A stretch of DNA of 64,000 nt from Atkinsonella hypoxylon (lineage: Eukaryota > Ascomycota > Sordariomycetes > Hypocreales > Clavicipitaceae): the NCBI GenBank assembly GCA_000729835.1, contig JFHB01000139.1:1-64000 (forward strand). The letters are read 5' to 3'. Both the position numbers and the translations under genes were made by a program. This document shows positions 34,017 through 47,400 of this stretch, one piece after another; within the stretch, counting starts at the first letter, position 1, and each line of letters starts with the position of its first letter. The notes below the pieces were generated by a model, which saw nothing but the letters and a program-made list of their open reading frames with translations, was not told where the DNA came from and made no database searches.

Positions 34017-37000
34017 ATAGCACTAAAAGGAACAGGCAAGGGAAAGAGCACAAGCCCTAAAAGGGGTAGTAGTTCTAGTACACCAGCTAATCCAGCTGCT
34101 GCTACTAGCTTTCCTGGTCTAGCAAGGTCCCTCCCTCAGCCAGTAGATTCCTCTTCTAATAAAGAAGATTATACAGCTGAGAAGGCTCTAAAGGAAGCTA
34201 GATTAGCTTCTAAAAGAGTAGTGCAAGTCCATAATGTACAAGCTAATCTAAAAGCTTAAATGGATAAGCAACAAGAGACCCTAAATAGATTTATTAGGCA
34301 TAGTAAAGCAAAACAAAGCCAAAATAAAGGTAATATAGCTGATTTACTAAGTAAATTAGATACTATAATTACATCTATAGGTAATCTCTCTATAGGATCT
34401 CCCTCTAAGGTAGTAGATCTTATTACTTCTAAGACTTCTAAAGTCTCTTTTAAAGTCCCTAAACCTTCTAGTTCCTCTAATAGTGCTACTTTTCTGCCTG
34501 CTTTTAATGAAGGCACTATAAAAGAGTTAAATAAGAAGGTCCACTCTATTCTAGAGGCTGCTAAGCTAAAAGGCCCTAAAAATTTTAAATAGTAGAAGCA
34601 AGCTTTAACTATTTAATTTAAAGCACTAGGATTCCCTTAATTTATTAATAATCCTAGTATAGCTAGTACTTTAGTAGATTTAGAACAAGCTATTATCCTT
34701 ATAATTATAAGAGATAGTTGCCAATCTAGACCTTAAGCTGCTATAAGCTAGCATAAGTCCCCTGTAGATGCCTATAACGTTCTAGTTAAGCAGTATTTGC
34801 AGAGTGCTGAAATACAATGTAGTACACTATATGCTAGTTATTACAACTTATCGTTTTCGAACTATAAGGGATCTTTAGAGGCCTTTAATGCTAAATTTAA
34901 TAATTTACTAGCTAGACTACAGCTCTATAGTGTAGCTATTAATTCTATTAACTACGTAAATTATTATATTAATGCTTTAAAGAAGACATTCCCTAGCTAG
35001 GCTAAAAGGCAGCGATATTCTATTAGAGCTGCTAGAGCATAAGGTCTATCTGTAAAAATGCTGAATTTATAGTTCCTTATAGCTAACTTATTAGAAGAAC
35101 AAAGAGATAAAAGCTCCTCTATATCTAAGGCTCTTAGTTATAAAGCTTCTAATTCTAATAGTTCTAATAATAATAAAGCTAACTAAGGAAAGAATCCTCC
35201 TAATTAGAAGAAGAATTCCGATTCTAATTCTAACGATTCTAATGCCTCTAAAGAAAAAGATTAAGATAAAGCCTCTAAGAATAAGAAGAAGTAGAAGGGC
35301 CGAAGAAGAAGTAACAAAAATTCAAGGAATAAGGATAGAGAAGCTGCTTTTGCTATAGGTTGTTATAACCTATCCACTAGCAACTAGGATACTATAGAAT
35401 CTAATGATTCCAGCAGTTCTAGTAGTGATAATTCTTACAATTTAGATACGGAATCTACTACTAGTGATACTAGTACTACTAGTAATAATACCCCTTCTTT
35501 TAATTACTCTAACGGAATAATTAAAAACTCCCTACTATACAATACAGGTTCTACCTGTTATATAGTTAACAATAAGGCATTTTTTAGGACTTTTAAGCCT
35601 ATAAAAAAGGGTAAAACCGCGCCTATTGCTACTAGAGGAGGTCCTATTTATCCTAAAGGACAGGGAACTACTGTATTCCAGGTACTAGTTAGTATAAATC
35701 CAGCTAAATACAGGCCTTTAGCTCTAAAGGATGCTCTATATTGCCTAGGTTTAGATACTAACCTAATTAGTGGCCTAAAGCACTATTTAACAGGGGGCAC
35801 TCTCCTTAGAAATTAGCTATTTCTAGCTAATAGAAGCTGCTGTAGGCTTCTAAATCCCAAAAAGCATGGTTTCTTCTTACAGCTTAAGGGGCAAGAGACC
35901 CCTAGAGTGTGTAAAAACCACGCTAATCTCTCTTATATAGGATTTCTAGCTAGCAATAGTTATAATAGCAGTTATAATGCTAGTTATCCTATAGAGGTTT
36001 AAATCCCTTAACAGCCTAGTTTTAATCCTAAGGAATATAGCCGAATCGAGGAATTATCTAATTTTAAAGAAGAAGAAGATAATACTAATAACGATGCTAT
36101 AGAGCCATTAGCCCTAGTTCCTAAACGGGCTCCTAGTTAGATTCCTTCTAATAACTGGGATTTAGAAGGTCTAAATCCTAAGTTGCTAGATATTGGAGGA
36201 AATAGCCGTCTAGATCCCTTAAACAAGGCCTGTAGTTCTTAAGAGATCTAGCAAGATAGAGAGCAACAGGAAGCTAGCTCTAATAATAATTCTAGTAGTA
36301 ATTCTCCTATTACTGCTTCTTCTTCCTATAAGAAGCTCCTAGAATTAGCTGCTACTTAGCACGTTAGATTAGGGCATATAGGACTCCCTTTACTAAAGAA
36401 GACTGCTTCTATTACTAAAGGTATTCTTAATTTTACAAAAATCAAGGAAAAGGATTTTAACTGCCTAGCTTGCAATTAAGCTAAAGCTGTTAGAAGACCT
36501 AGCAAGCGTGCTATTCCTAACCCCCTTAGATGTTTAGATATTATAGAGGGAGATACCGTTAAAATAGAGCCTATACTGCACAATAAGAGGCCTTTAGTTC
36601 TTTTTCTAATTAATAGAAAATTACAGTATAAGTGGTCTTTTAATCTAGCTAATAAAGAGAGTTCTACTCTCTATAGCTATATTAAAGGCTTCTTTAAGGA
36701 ATTAAAGAACTAGTATAACTGCTACCTTAAACACCTTTATTTTAATAGTAGTACAGAAATTAATACTAGGTTGTAAGCTTAACTATCTTTAAAGGGTATT
36801 TGCTTTAGCACCTCTTGCCCCTATATTTACGAACAGAATAGGCTAATAGAGAGAGCTATAAGAGTACTTCTAGACCGTTTGCGTGCTACCCTACAGTAGT
36901 TACAATTACCTCTATATCCATAGTCTTACATCCTTTCTGCTATAGTGGATTTAGTTAATACTACTGCGAATAGTACTAAACTACTAAGTCCTAAACAGCT

Positions 37001-39278
37001 ATATCTAGCTGATTTAGAGCCTTCTAAGACCTATAAGCCTAATTTTACTAAAATAAGGGCTATAGGCTCCTATTGCGAAGTTCTAATTCCTTTAGAACAA
37101 CAATCTAGGTTGCAGAAGCTAGCTAAAAGAACTATTCCTAGTAGACTTTTAGCTACACTAGGTTCTAATGTATATCTAATATATATCCCCTCTAAACAAG
37201 CTGTTATAAAGACTAGCTTCGTTAAAATTATAGAAGGAATAGGTTCTATTTCATAGGGCATCCCTAAGGTTCCTATTAGTTCTATAGTAGATAATCCTTT
37301 AGAGGGAGAAATCAATAACCAGCAGCAATTAGTGGATAATTATACTCCTAAGTATCCTTATCCTAGTTATCTAGATGTGCTGAATTATCCACTAGAACCT
37401 GTAGATTAAGCTCTTCTACTAAGCAACCCTATAGAAGCTGTAGAGGCCCCTAAAGCCCCTATATCTATAGAAGCCCCTCAGGCTAATATAGAACCTATAG
37501 AAGCTGAAGCTGATGCTAATGCTATAGATTTAGATAGAGACATATTTTCCTTAATTAAGGATCTATGTTTTAAGGCAAGGACTAAAGCAGCTATTACTTC
37601 TAATAGTAATAAGGATAAACTTCCTAATACGTGGAAGCAAGCCCTAAAAAGCTCTACTAAGCAGCATTAGATAGAAGCTACCTATAGCGAATTTAAGCAG
37701 CTATTAGCTGCTGGAACCTTTAAATTTATAGGGAAAGACTAAGTACCTAAGGGCCGAAGAGTTCTAAAGAATAGGCTTATTTACAGGCTAAAAAAGGATA
37801 AAGAAAATAATCCTATAAAATATAAGGCCTGCCTTGTTGCTAAGGGATTTATGCAAATAGAAGGTTAAGACTATCTAGAGACCTTTGCTGCAACTAGTAT
37901 TCCTCCTAGCTAGCGTATATTATTAGCTCTTGCAGCTTTTAATAACTAGGAAGTTGAGCAAATTAACTTTATAGAAGCGTTTTTAAATAGCAAGCTAAAG
38001 GAAGCTATTTATATAGAAATCCTAGATAGATTCGTTGAATTTGCAGAAGCAACGCTATTAGTAGCTAAGCTACTAAAAAGCTGTAATTATAAGCCCTCTA
38101 AAGAGCAAGTAATTAAGCTAGAAAAATCTCTCTATAGTCTAAAGCAAAGTCCTAGAGAATAGCAGCAAATTCTAACAGAATTACTTCAAAAGCATAGATT
38201 TAAACCTCTTATATCAGACCTAGCAGTCTTTTATAATCCAGCTACATCTATATATATTGCTACTTATGTAGATAACTGTCTTCTAATTGGGCCTAATTTA
38301 CAATATATTAATAAGCTTAAAAAGCTACTAAATTAAGCTTATCCAATAGAAGATAGAGGACCAGCAGAATTCTTCCTAGGCGTTTAAATCACCTATAATA
38401 GGTCTAAAAGGTCTATTAAAATCCATTAATCTTAATACATCCTTAAAGCCCTAGAAAGATTTAATATGCTAAATGCTAAGCTAGCTTCTATCCCTATACA
38501 GCTGGGAATCCTAAAGCAACTAGTTACAAAACCTCTCTTAAAATCCAATTATAAGCTTTATTAGAGCATAATAGGCACTATAATGTACCTTATGTTGCTA
38601 ACTAGGGCTAATATTGCTTTTTCTGTTTAGTAGCTATCAACCTTCCTAGCTAAGCCCTATATAGAGCACCTAAACGCCTCTAAGCACCTCCTAAGGTACT
38701 TAAGTGGTACTAGAAGCTTTGCTATTATTTATAAGCGTTCTAGTCTACACCCTATAGGGTCTTCTTCTAAAGCTTCTAATAGTTCTATTAGTTGTAAAGA
38801 AGTACTTAAGACCCTCCTTAGTTATTGTAATAGCGATTTTGCTGGTGATAAAACCTCTTCTAAATTAACCTATACTTATCTATATAAGCTAGCTGGTGGA
38901 CCTATTAGCTAGAAATCGAAGAAAGCTAGTACTATTGCTCTTTCCACTTTAGAAGCAGAATCTAATGCATTATCTAAAGCTATTAGGGAATTAGAGTGGC
39001 TCTACAGCCTTTTTAAGGAGATAAAGCTGCCTTTAACCCCTCTTATTCCTATTAGGTGTAATAATTAAGGCGCTATAGTTACTGCTTATAACCTAACGTT
39101 GTATAGTAGGACTAAGTACACCCTTTTGAAGTTTAACTACATTAGGGAAAAGATTCGTAAAGGTATAGCTAAGGTTAGTTATATTAATACAAATTAGATG
39201 CCAGCAGATAGCCTAACTAAGCCTCTTGCTATTCAAAAGCATTAACAATTTATTAAGTTACTAGAGCTTTCTAGCTAG
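34017..39278 (+). pseudogene. gag-pol: Copia-3 gag-pol polyprotein (most complete copy)
   Basis: One frame of about 1,753 codons from ATA 34017 (RIP form of ATG) to TAG 39276-39278, normal for Ty1/Copia with gag and pol fused. In order: gag (open at 34260-34592 and 34797-35000); Asn/Ser/Lys-rich linker; protease box NTGST at 35541-35555; HHCC finger 36360-36473 (His, His, Cys, Cys); integrase with first Asp at 36552-36554, YFNS in place of YFDS, and EQNRLIE; RT with YVDN at 38265-38276; RNase H; ADSLTKPL near the end. Several active-site Asp are Asn, and TAA/TAG stops occur throughout; no frameshift. Dead, but length is full. Confidence 0.9.
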
Positions 39279-39540
39279 CTTATAAAAGCAACAAAAACAC
39301 TTAAAAAATCGAAAAGCAACGAAAAACAGTTAAAAATCGAAAACAACAAAAACAATCAACAACAACTAGTTATATTTAACTATAACTACCCTAGAATTAC
39401 TGGAATTAGTTATGTTATTAGTTATATTATTTTAGTCCTATTATTAGTACTGTATTTTGTTAGTTGATTTTAACTTAGATATCCTTTAAAGGAGCTAAGT
39501 TGCTTATAGAACTAGTTACTTCTTATATTTCTAGAGGGAG
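39279..39540 (+). other. Copia-3 3' tail and polypurine tract
   Basis: CAA/AAATCGAAA-rich tail as at 17607, then AGAGGGAG directly before the LTR. Confidence 0.65.
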
Positions 39541-40239
39541 TGTTAAAAATAAGCTACCCTGTATAGCCTATTTTTATGCCTACTAGTTGCTCTATTACGT
39601 GACCCTTATTAGGTCTTATTACGTTAATTTTTAGTAGAGATATCACTGTTACTAAATGCAAAACATCTAGATTTAACTAAGGCAAAGTTGCCTAACCTAT
39701 AGTTAACTTTAACTGCAATTTTCTCTACAACTAGCAATAGTAGAAATTCAAGAAGTATACTATTTAAAAGCTAAGAATTAGGGCTATTTAATAGTATAAT
39801 TGTTAGATAGAGTTGCTTATAAGGGTTGCTTATTATTAGTGGAATTTATTAAATTATGCATATAGGCGTCTCGTTTGTATAGCCGTAAGTTAATTTTTTT
39901 GTTTTTATATAGTAAATCTTTTTGCGGAAATTATAAAGTAGCCTATAAGTCCCTTCTAGCGACTATAGCCTGCTGATATAGTTAGTAGGTCTATAAGGGA
40001 CTAGAAAGATTCGAGATCCTACCCTCACTAACTTGTTCGTTACAGCGCTCTTAATATAAAGATACTACTATTACAGTTATCTATTGCCTTTACGTAATCT
40101 AGTACTATACACTACAGCTTGATTTAGGCCGCTGCTGCTTCCACTACGTGATAATTGCTAGGAGCAATTACAGGTGCTAAATCTAAGAGACCACTACCCT
40201 CTTAGATATCTAGTCCTGTAATCCCTATTATTTTCAATA
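39541..40239 (+). repeat. Copia-3 3' LTR, 699 bp
   Basis: Same length as the 5' LTR; the two differ by scattered C/T and G/A changes, for example CACGTG here is TACGTG. Confidence 0.95.
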
Positions 40240-40244
40240 GGAGG

Positions 40245-42106
40245 AAATAGCCGTCTAGATCCCTTAAACGAGGCCCGTGGTTCTCAAGAGATCTAGCAAG
40301 ATAGGGAGCAACAGGAAGCTAGCTTTAATGATAATTCTAGTAGTATAAATCCTACTGCTTCTTCTTCCTATAAGAAGCTACTAGAATTAGCTGCTACTTA
40401 GCACGTTAGATTAGAGCATATAGGACTCCCTTTACTAAAGAAGACTGCTTCTATTACTAAAGGTATTCCTGATTTTACAAAAATCAAGGAAAAGGATTTT
40501 AACTGCCTAGCTTGCAACCAAGCTAAAGCTGTTAGAAGACCTAGCAAGCATGCTATTCCTAATCCCCCTAGATGTTTAGATATTATAGAGGGAGATACTA
40601 TTAAGATAGAGCCTATACTGCACAATAAGAGACCTCTAGTTCTTTTTCTAATTAATAGAAAATTACAGTATAAGTGGTCTTTTAATCTAGCTAATAAAGA
40701 GAGTTCTACTCTCTATAGCTGCATTAAAGGCTTCTTTAAGGAATTAAAAAACCAGTATAACTGCTACCCTAAACACCTTTATTTTAATAGTAGTATAGAA
40801 ATTAATACTAGGTTGCAAGCTTAGCTATCTTCTAAGGGTATTTGTTTTAGCACCTCTTGCCCCTATATTTACAAACAGAATAGGCTAATAGAGAGAGCTA
40901 TAAGGGTACTTCTAGACCGTTTGCGTGCTACCTTACAGTAGTCACAATTACCTCTATATCTATAGTCTTATATTCTTCCTGCTATAGTGGATTTAGTTAA
41001 TACTACTGCGAATAGTACTAAACTACTAAGTCCTAAACAGCTATATCTAGCTAATTTAGAGCCTTCTAAGACCTATAAGCTTAATTTTACCAAAATAAGA
41101 GCTATAGGCTCCTATTGCGAAGTTCTAATCCTATTAGAACAGAGATCTAGGTTGCAGAAGCTAGCTAAAAGAACTATTCCTAGTAGACTTTTAGCTACAC
41201 TAGGTTCTAATGTATATTTAATATACATCCCCTCTAAACGAGCTGTTATTAAGACTAGCTTCGTTAAAATTATAGAAGAAATAGGCCCTATTTCTTAGGG
41301 CATCCCTAAGGTTCCTATTAGTTCTATAGTGAATAATCCTTTAGAGGGAGAAATCGATAAATTAGTGGATAATTATACTCCTAAGTATCCTTATTCTAGT
41401 TATCTAGATGTGCTAAATTATCCACTAGAACCTATAGATTAAGCTCTTCTACTAAGCAACCCTATAGAAGCTGTAGAGGCCCCTAAAGCCCCTATATCTA
41501 TAGAAGCCCCTCAGGCTAATATAGAACCTATAGAAGCTAAAGCTGAATCTATTAATGCTAATGCTATAGATTTAGATAGAGATATATTTTCCTTAATTAA
41601 GGATCTATGCTTTAAGGCAAGGACTAAAGCAGCTATTACTTCTAATAGTAATAAGGATAAACTTCCTAACACGTAGAAGTAAGCCCTAAAAAGCTCTGCT
41701 AAGCAGCATTAGATAGAAGCTACCTATAGCGAATTTAAGCAGCTATTAGCTGCTAGAACCTTCAAATTTATAGGGAAAGACTAAGTACCTAAGGGCCGAA
41801 GAGTTCTAAAGAATAGGCTTATTTATAGGCTTAAAAAGGATAAAGAAAATAATCCTATTAAATATAAGGCCTGCCTTGTTGCTAAGGGATTTATGTAAAT
41901 AGAAGGTTAAGACTATCTAGAGACCTTTGCTGCAACTAGTATTCCTCCTAGCTAGCGTATATTATTAGCTCTTGCAGCTTTTAATAACTGGGAAGTTGAG
42001 CAAATCGACTTTATAGGAGCGTTTTTAAATAGCAAGCTAAAGGAAGCTATTTATATAGAAATCCTAGATGGATTCGTTGAATTTGCAGAAGCAACGCCAT
42101 TAGTAG
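40245..42106 (+). pseudogene. gag-pol: Copia-2 gag-pol, part 2 (integrase to RT start)
   Basis: Resumes with AAATAGCCGTCTAGATCCC after the Copia-3 insertion, in phase with part 1. Holds the HHCC finger, the integrase core (YFNSS, EQNRLIE-like), the open stretch at 40987-41298 starting VDLVNTTANSTK, and the first part of RT (FKFIGKD, KGF, IGAFLNSK). It ends at ATTAGTAG where Gypsy-1 is inserted. The - strand open stretch 40398-40625 is a shadow of the integrase. Confidence 0.85.
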
Positions 42107-42599
42107 TGTGTCGCGGCGGGGTTACCCCCTTGCGCTCTTATATTAGCTTTGCAAGGGATGCTACATATAGATTTTTCTCTATAAGAGTGCGCATCGCCTA
42201 GACATATAGATAGTTGAAGCAAGCAAGTAACTAAGCGCACAAGCAGCTTCTGCTAGCTCTTTTTAGCTTTTGCTCTTTTCGATTAATTAATATCTTTTAG
42301 CCTACTTTAATTTATAACACTTAATACTTAAGAGACATTACTTTACTAACACTAACGCTTTCCCTAACACTTTAACACATTTAGCTCCTTTTACGTATAT
42401 ATATCTTTTAAGCTGTAATTAATATTTTATTTCTGCCTTTTCTAAGTATTTAATCTTCTTACCTACTATTGCTTAATAGTATACACTAATAAATATCTTG
42501 CTCTTAGCTAATTCTCTTTAATCTTAACGTACACTATATTGTTACCTACTTTAGTGTAAGCTATATAGTTATTTAGAGGTTTAGTTTTAAGGCAATAAA
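42107..42599 (+). repeat. Gypsy-1 5' LTR, 493 bp
   Basis: The outer 110 bp keep CpG (TGTCGCGGCGGGG); the inner half is heavily RIPed (GGCAATAAA for GGCGACAAA at its end). Confidence 0.93.
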
Positions 42600-43262
42600 A
42601 ATAGAGGCTTTACTAGGGACTTATTCTAATTAAAGCGCAATATATAATTAAAAGGTTTTTTATAGAGATCCTAGAAGAAAAGAAAAAAAAGCTGCTAAGT
42701 ATTAAAGATAAAAGAATACTTTAGCTTAAGCATTATTAATATAAGAAAAAAGGAAATTATAGAGATAAAAGCTTTATATTATAAGGGATTATTTAATTAA
42801 AAAAGAAAGAAAATTTCTATAGCTTTTTTAAGCTAAAAAGAGCTAAGCTTAGTTAAAGATAATTACTATATTGTAAATACTAGCTAGCCTATTTAACCTC
42901 TATTTTACCCTTAGCTAAGATAGCCTTAATACAGTAAAAAGGAAGTTTTTAGGTCCTTTAAACGTTATAATTATTTAATTATAGAGAAAAATTTCTTTTT
43001 TATTCTTATCTTAGTAGTTATCTTTATATTTACTATTATTAATAACTAAGTTCTTAGCCTCTATATCTTAGCGTTAAAAGCTTATATAACTATAGAAGCA
43101 GAAGGTAAAAGCACTAAATATATAGCTAATATAGAGAATTATATATATTATACTCTTCTTACTAAGTAAGATTAATTATTCTTTTTATACCTACCTTTTA
43201 TATTAAGCTATTTTACTAGTTATTTATATAAGTTTAGTATTCTATATTCTTTAAAGAAAAGT
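42600..43262 (+). other. Gypsy-1 5' leader
   Basis: AT-rich leader between LTR and gag. The bases after the LTR (AATAGAGGCTTTACT) should hold the primer site, but I cannot match them to a tRNA. No coding frame. Confidence 0.5.
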
Positions 43263-44460
43263 ATAAGCTTTATATTTAAAGCAGCTAATACTAGCTCTAG
43301 TTAATCTAGTAAATCTTCTAAAAAAGTTATTTTAGAACCTAAGGTTACAATAGAATTAAATACTTAAGATAAAAAGGCTAGTACTAGTAGCGCTATAGCT
43401 ATACCTTATAAAGCTTTTGCTAAAGCTATAGATAAAGCTATTAAAAAGCAGTAAGCTTAAGCTACCTTTAATAAAAAGTTTAATATATATTAATTTAAAG
43501 GAGAGAATATTCTTAATTACTTAACTAGCTTTAAGCTAAAAATAGAGACCTTATTTATTCTAAAGGAAAACTAATAAAAGATATTTATCTATTATATTAA
43601 CCTATTAATCTATAAATATATAAAGGTTATTTATACCTTATATAATTAAAAAGAAGCTAAAAAGTAGCTTTTACTTTAGTATAAAGCTACTCTTTAGAAT
43701 TAAAAGAAGTAAGCTAATAAGAAGCTTAAAGACCTAAAGAGAAACTATTTAAGGACTATAAAGAACACTCTCTATTAGCTTTAAGAACATTAAGCTGCTA
43801 TAATTAGCACTAAGCTCTATATATAGTGTAGTGTAACCTCTTAGTTTAATTATATTTATAAGGCCTTACTAGATACTATACTTACTAGCTTTATAGATTA
43901 AATAAAAGTTACTAAAGCTAAGTTTATTGTAATACTCTATAGAGAGTTATTAGAGCAGCTTAGCTAGTATATATAAGCTAGAATAGAGCTAGAAGACTGT
44001 AATTCTAAACTCTATAACAATAAAAGGAACTACCTTTATATACCTCTAGGCAGAAGAAGTTCTAAGTATTATAGTATAAGTAATTTTAGTTATAAAGCTA
44101 AGGAAATTATATAGCCTATTTTAGAAGTAAAAGATTAAATAGATAATTTAACCTAGAAGTTTAAAGATATAAAGATTATACTTATAAAGTAAGTAGTTTT
44201 AAAGATAGATATTATAAAGCTTTTTAAAAAGAAATTTAGGAAGAAGAAGAAGAAAAAGCAGAATATATATATTAACGCTATTAATATATATAATAATGCC
44301 TAAAGCTTTAGAACCTATACAACTAGAAGCTACATAAGGCAGTATTACTGCTATTACTATAGTAAGGAAGGTTATTATATAGATTAATACTAGTTTTACT
44401 AGTATAATAATAAGATTAGCTTTATAAAGTATAATTAAAAAGTAAGTATCTTAACAGTAG
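43263..44460 (+). pseudogene. gag: Gypsy-1 gag with CCHC knuckle
   Basis: A + strand frame from about 43263 (ATA, start uncertain): Ser/Lys-rich N terminus, AIAIPYKAFAKAIDKAIKK, then a helical capsid-like part containing FKGENILNYLTSFKLKIETLF (first 20 residues shown by position 43490-43560), a Lys-run (KKKKKK near 44240) and a zinc knuckle at 44343-44391 in which Cys codons have partly become Tyr. Capsid protein in working elements. Interrupted by TAA/TAG. The same gag is split by Copia-2 in Gypsy-2. Confidence 0.7.
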
Positions 44461-47400
44461 AATTAAATAATCTAGTGCTACCTATTCTTATATAAAGCTT
44501 CTTTAGTATAGAAAGTTATCTTTATAGGCTTATAGTGTTTTAGGTTAATTGCTTTAACTACTATATTATAAAATAGTATTATTCTTAAGTTAAGGAATTT
44601 AGTAGAAAAATATTAAACTATTAGAAGCTTAATAAGAAAGAGAGAGAGATATTAGATTAAATCTTTAATAAGATTAATATTTCTAATTATTACTTAATAT
44701 ATATTCTACTAAAAGCTATTCTTAAGAGAGACCTTACTAATAGTACTATAGTAACTTTAATGTTTAAAATAAAGAAATATAAACCTAAAAGAACTCTCTA
44801 TATACTAATTAAGGAGAGAATTACAGCCTAGCCCTTTAGAGTTTATACTATAGAGATATAACGCTCTACTAAATAAGAAGAAGCTTTAGAAAACTAAGCA
44901 AAAAGGAAAAGAAAAAAAGCTAAAGAAGATAGCTCTATAGATATAAAAGTATAGCTTCTTATATAATTATTTAAAAATATTTTTTAGAAAAAGATTAAAG
45001 TTAGCTTATAAGACCTATACTAACTAATACTTATACTTATAAAAGCAATAAAGAATAAATGCTTAATATAAGTAAATAGTGTTAATAAAGTCTATTATAT
45101 TAATAGAATAAGTGCTAAAGTTATACCTCTATATTCTATCCTAAGGAAGAGGTAAAGAGTTAAGAAGTAAGAAGATTAATTAATTAATATTATTAAGATA
45201 ATATCTACTATAGTTAAAGAAGCAACAGAAAATAATAAGAAAAACATTACTAATAAATACATAAGATAGCTGCCTAGTAGTATCTAGAAGGATTTATAGA
45301 ATATTATATAAGAATATATAGAAAATTATATTAAAGAGAAGAAGTTTATTATAAACCTATAGGTAAATGCGCTTTATATTAAAGAATTAAATAGTATCTT
45401 AAAGCTAAAAGTAATTATAAGCTATTTATAGAACTTACCTTACCTTTAAGTATAACTTAAAAGCCTAAACTCTTTACTTATTAATAGTCTTATAGATTGT
45501 AGTTTATAAGGGAACATTATTACTAAGGACCTTATTAAAGAGCTTAATTTAAAAATAACTCTAATAAAGTAAAAGACTACTACTATATCTTTTACATTAT
45601 ATAAGCTTATAATATTAAAAGAGATAATAATAAAGCTATACCTTAAAAATATCTAAATGCTAATTTACTTTTATATTATACTAAAGTCTTTATATATATA
45701 ATTAATCCTTAAAATGCCTTTTATATATATAGCTAAAGTTACCTTTAAGTACAGTAATAAAGAAGGTAAGCTTCTCTTAAAGTACTATTTTAGTAATATT
45801 ATATTAGTCTTAAGGGTTATTAAAAGTATTAAATAGAAAACTATAATAAATAAAGTAATAGCTATTAGCGTTAATTTAATCTTAATTAATAAGTTATCTA
45901 AGGATTTAGTTTATAATTAAATAGTTAAAGAGAGTCTTAAAGCTAAGTTAGATAATAATAAGGAGCTAGTGCCTATAATAAAGAATAAAGGTGTAGCTAT
46001 TACTAACCTTATAATAAAGGGAATAGCTAACTAGTATAGAAGCTAACTTAAAGAGGCTGTAGAGAAGATTTAGCTCTTAAGGTAATTATAACTAATTAAT
46101 CTAAAGGTAAATATACTATATAAGTAAAAAGCTAATAAGATTCTGCTAAAAAATAATATTCCTTTAGATAGGTTTACGCTTAATAAAGACCTTAAGTAGA
46201 AATAGAAGAAGTAGAAAAAGGTAAAAATATACTTAAATAAATTAAGAAAATACACTAAATATATTATAGAAAGATTTAGTAAAAAACCTTAAGGATTCTA
46301 AATAATAAAAAAGCACTTAGATTAAATAGTTAAATAAGTGTAAGAACATTTAATAGTAGAAGAAGTTAATGTTTTTAAGGAAATTCTCTATAACTAAAAG
46401 GCAGCATTAGTATAGAACTTATTAAAGTATAGAAAGATTAATCCCTTAGTTATACTACCTTAAGTTATTTATACTATTGCTTATAGAGCTTAGAAAGTAA
46501 AGTTAATACTAATACCTATTAGCTTATAAAAGAGACTAGTTAATTTATTAAAAAAGAAGCTTTAGTATAAGTTATTAGAAGAAAGCTATAGATCTTATAG
46601 AAACCCTTACTTTTTAGTAATAAAGAAGAATAAAGGGATATAGCTAGTGCTATTTATAACAGCCTATAATAAGATTACAATATAGAATGCCTATATCTTA
46701 AAAGAAGTAAAGGCTTTTAGCGAAGAATTTAGAATATATAAGATACTTTTAGTTATTAATTTACTATTAAGCTATAACTAAGTACTACTTATAGAGAAAA
46801 GTAGGAACTTAACAACAATTTTAATAGTAATAGAGCTTCTATAACTTTATATACTTCCTTAAGGAGCAACTAACTTTATTACTTAATTTATTTAAATAGT
46901 AAAGAGAATTCTTTTTAACTTAATTCCTTATATTTATAAGCCTTTCTTAAATAATATTGCAGTAAAAGGCTTTACTACTATATATAATAAAGAGAAAGTA
47001 TTACTTAATATATAAAGATATATTATAGAATATTTAATTAATATTAATAAAGTTCTTATTAATATTAAGCTAGCTAGTTACACTATATTTACTATAAAAT
47101 TAAAGCTATACTAAAAGACTATAGAGATTATTAGATTTATATATAGTATTAATAGAAAAAAACCTTTAGAAGTAAAAGTAATAAAGATTCTAGAGTAAAT
47201 AGAGTATAAGAATATTTTTAAGGTTAAATTCTTTCTTAAGCTTATAGGCTATTATTATATCTAGGTATAGTATTACTTTATAAAAGCTAAGCCTCTTATA
47301 ATCTTACTTAAGAAAAGTATTAAGTAGACTTAAGAATTAAACTAGAAGAATACTATAGAGGTCCTTAAGTATATAATAATAACTACACTAGTTCTTATAA

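Larger units (their letters stand above)
32381..40239 (+). mobile_element. Copia-3: complete copia nested in Copia-2
   Basis: Target duplication ggagg (32376-32380, 40240-40244). LTRs 32381-33079 and 39541-40239, both 699 bp. Total 7,859 bp with nothing inserted in it, so it is the best reference copy of the family in this window. Confidence 0.96.
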
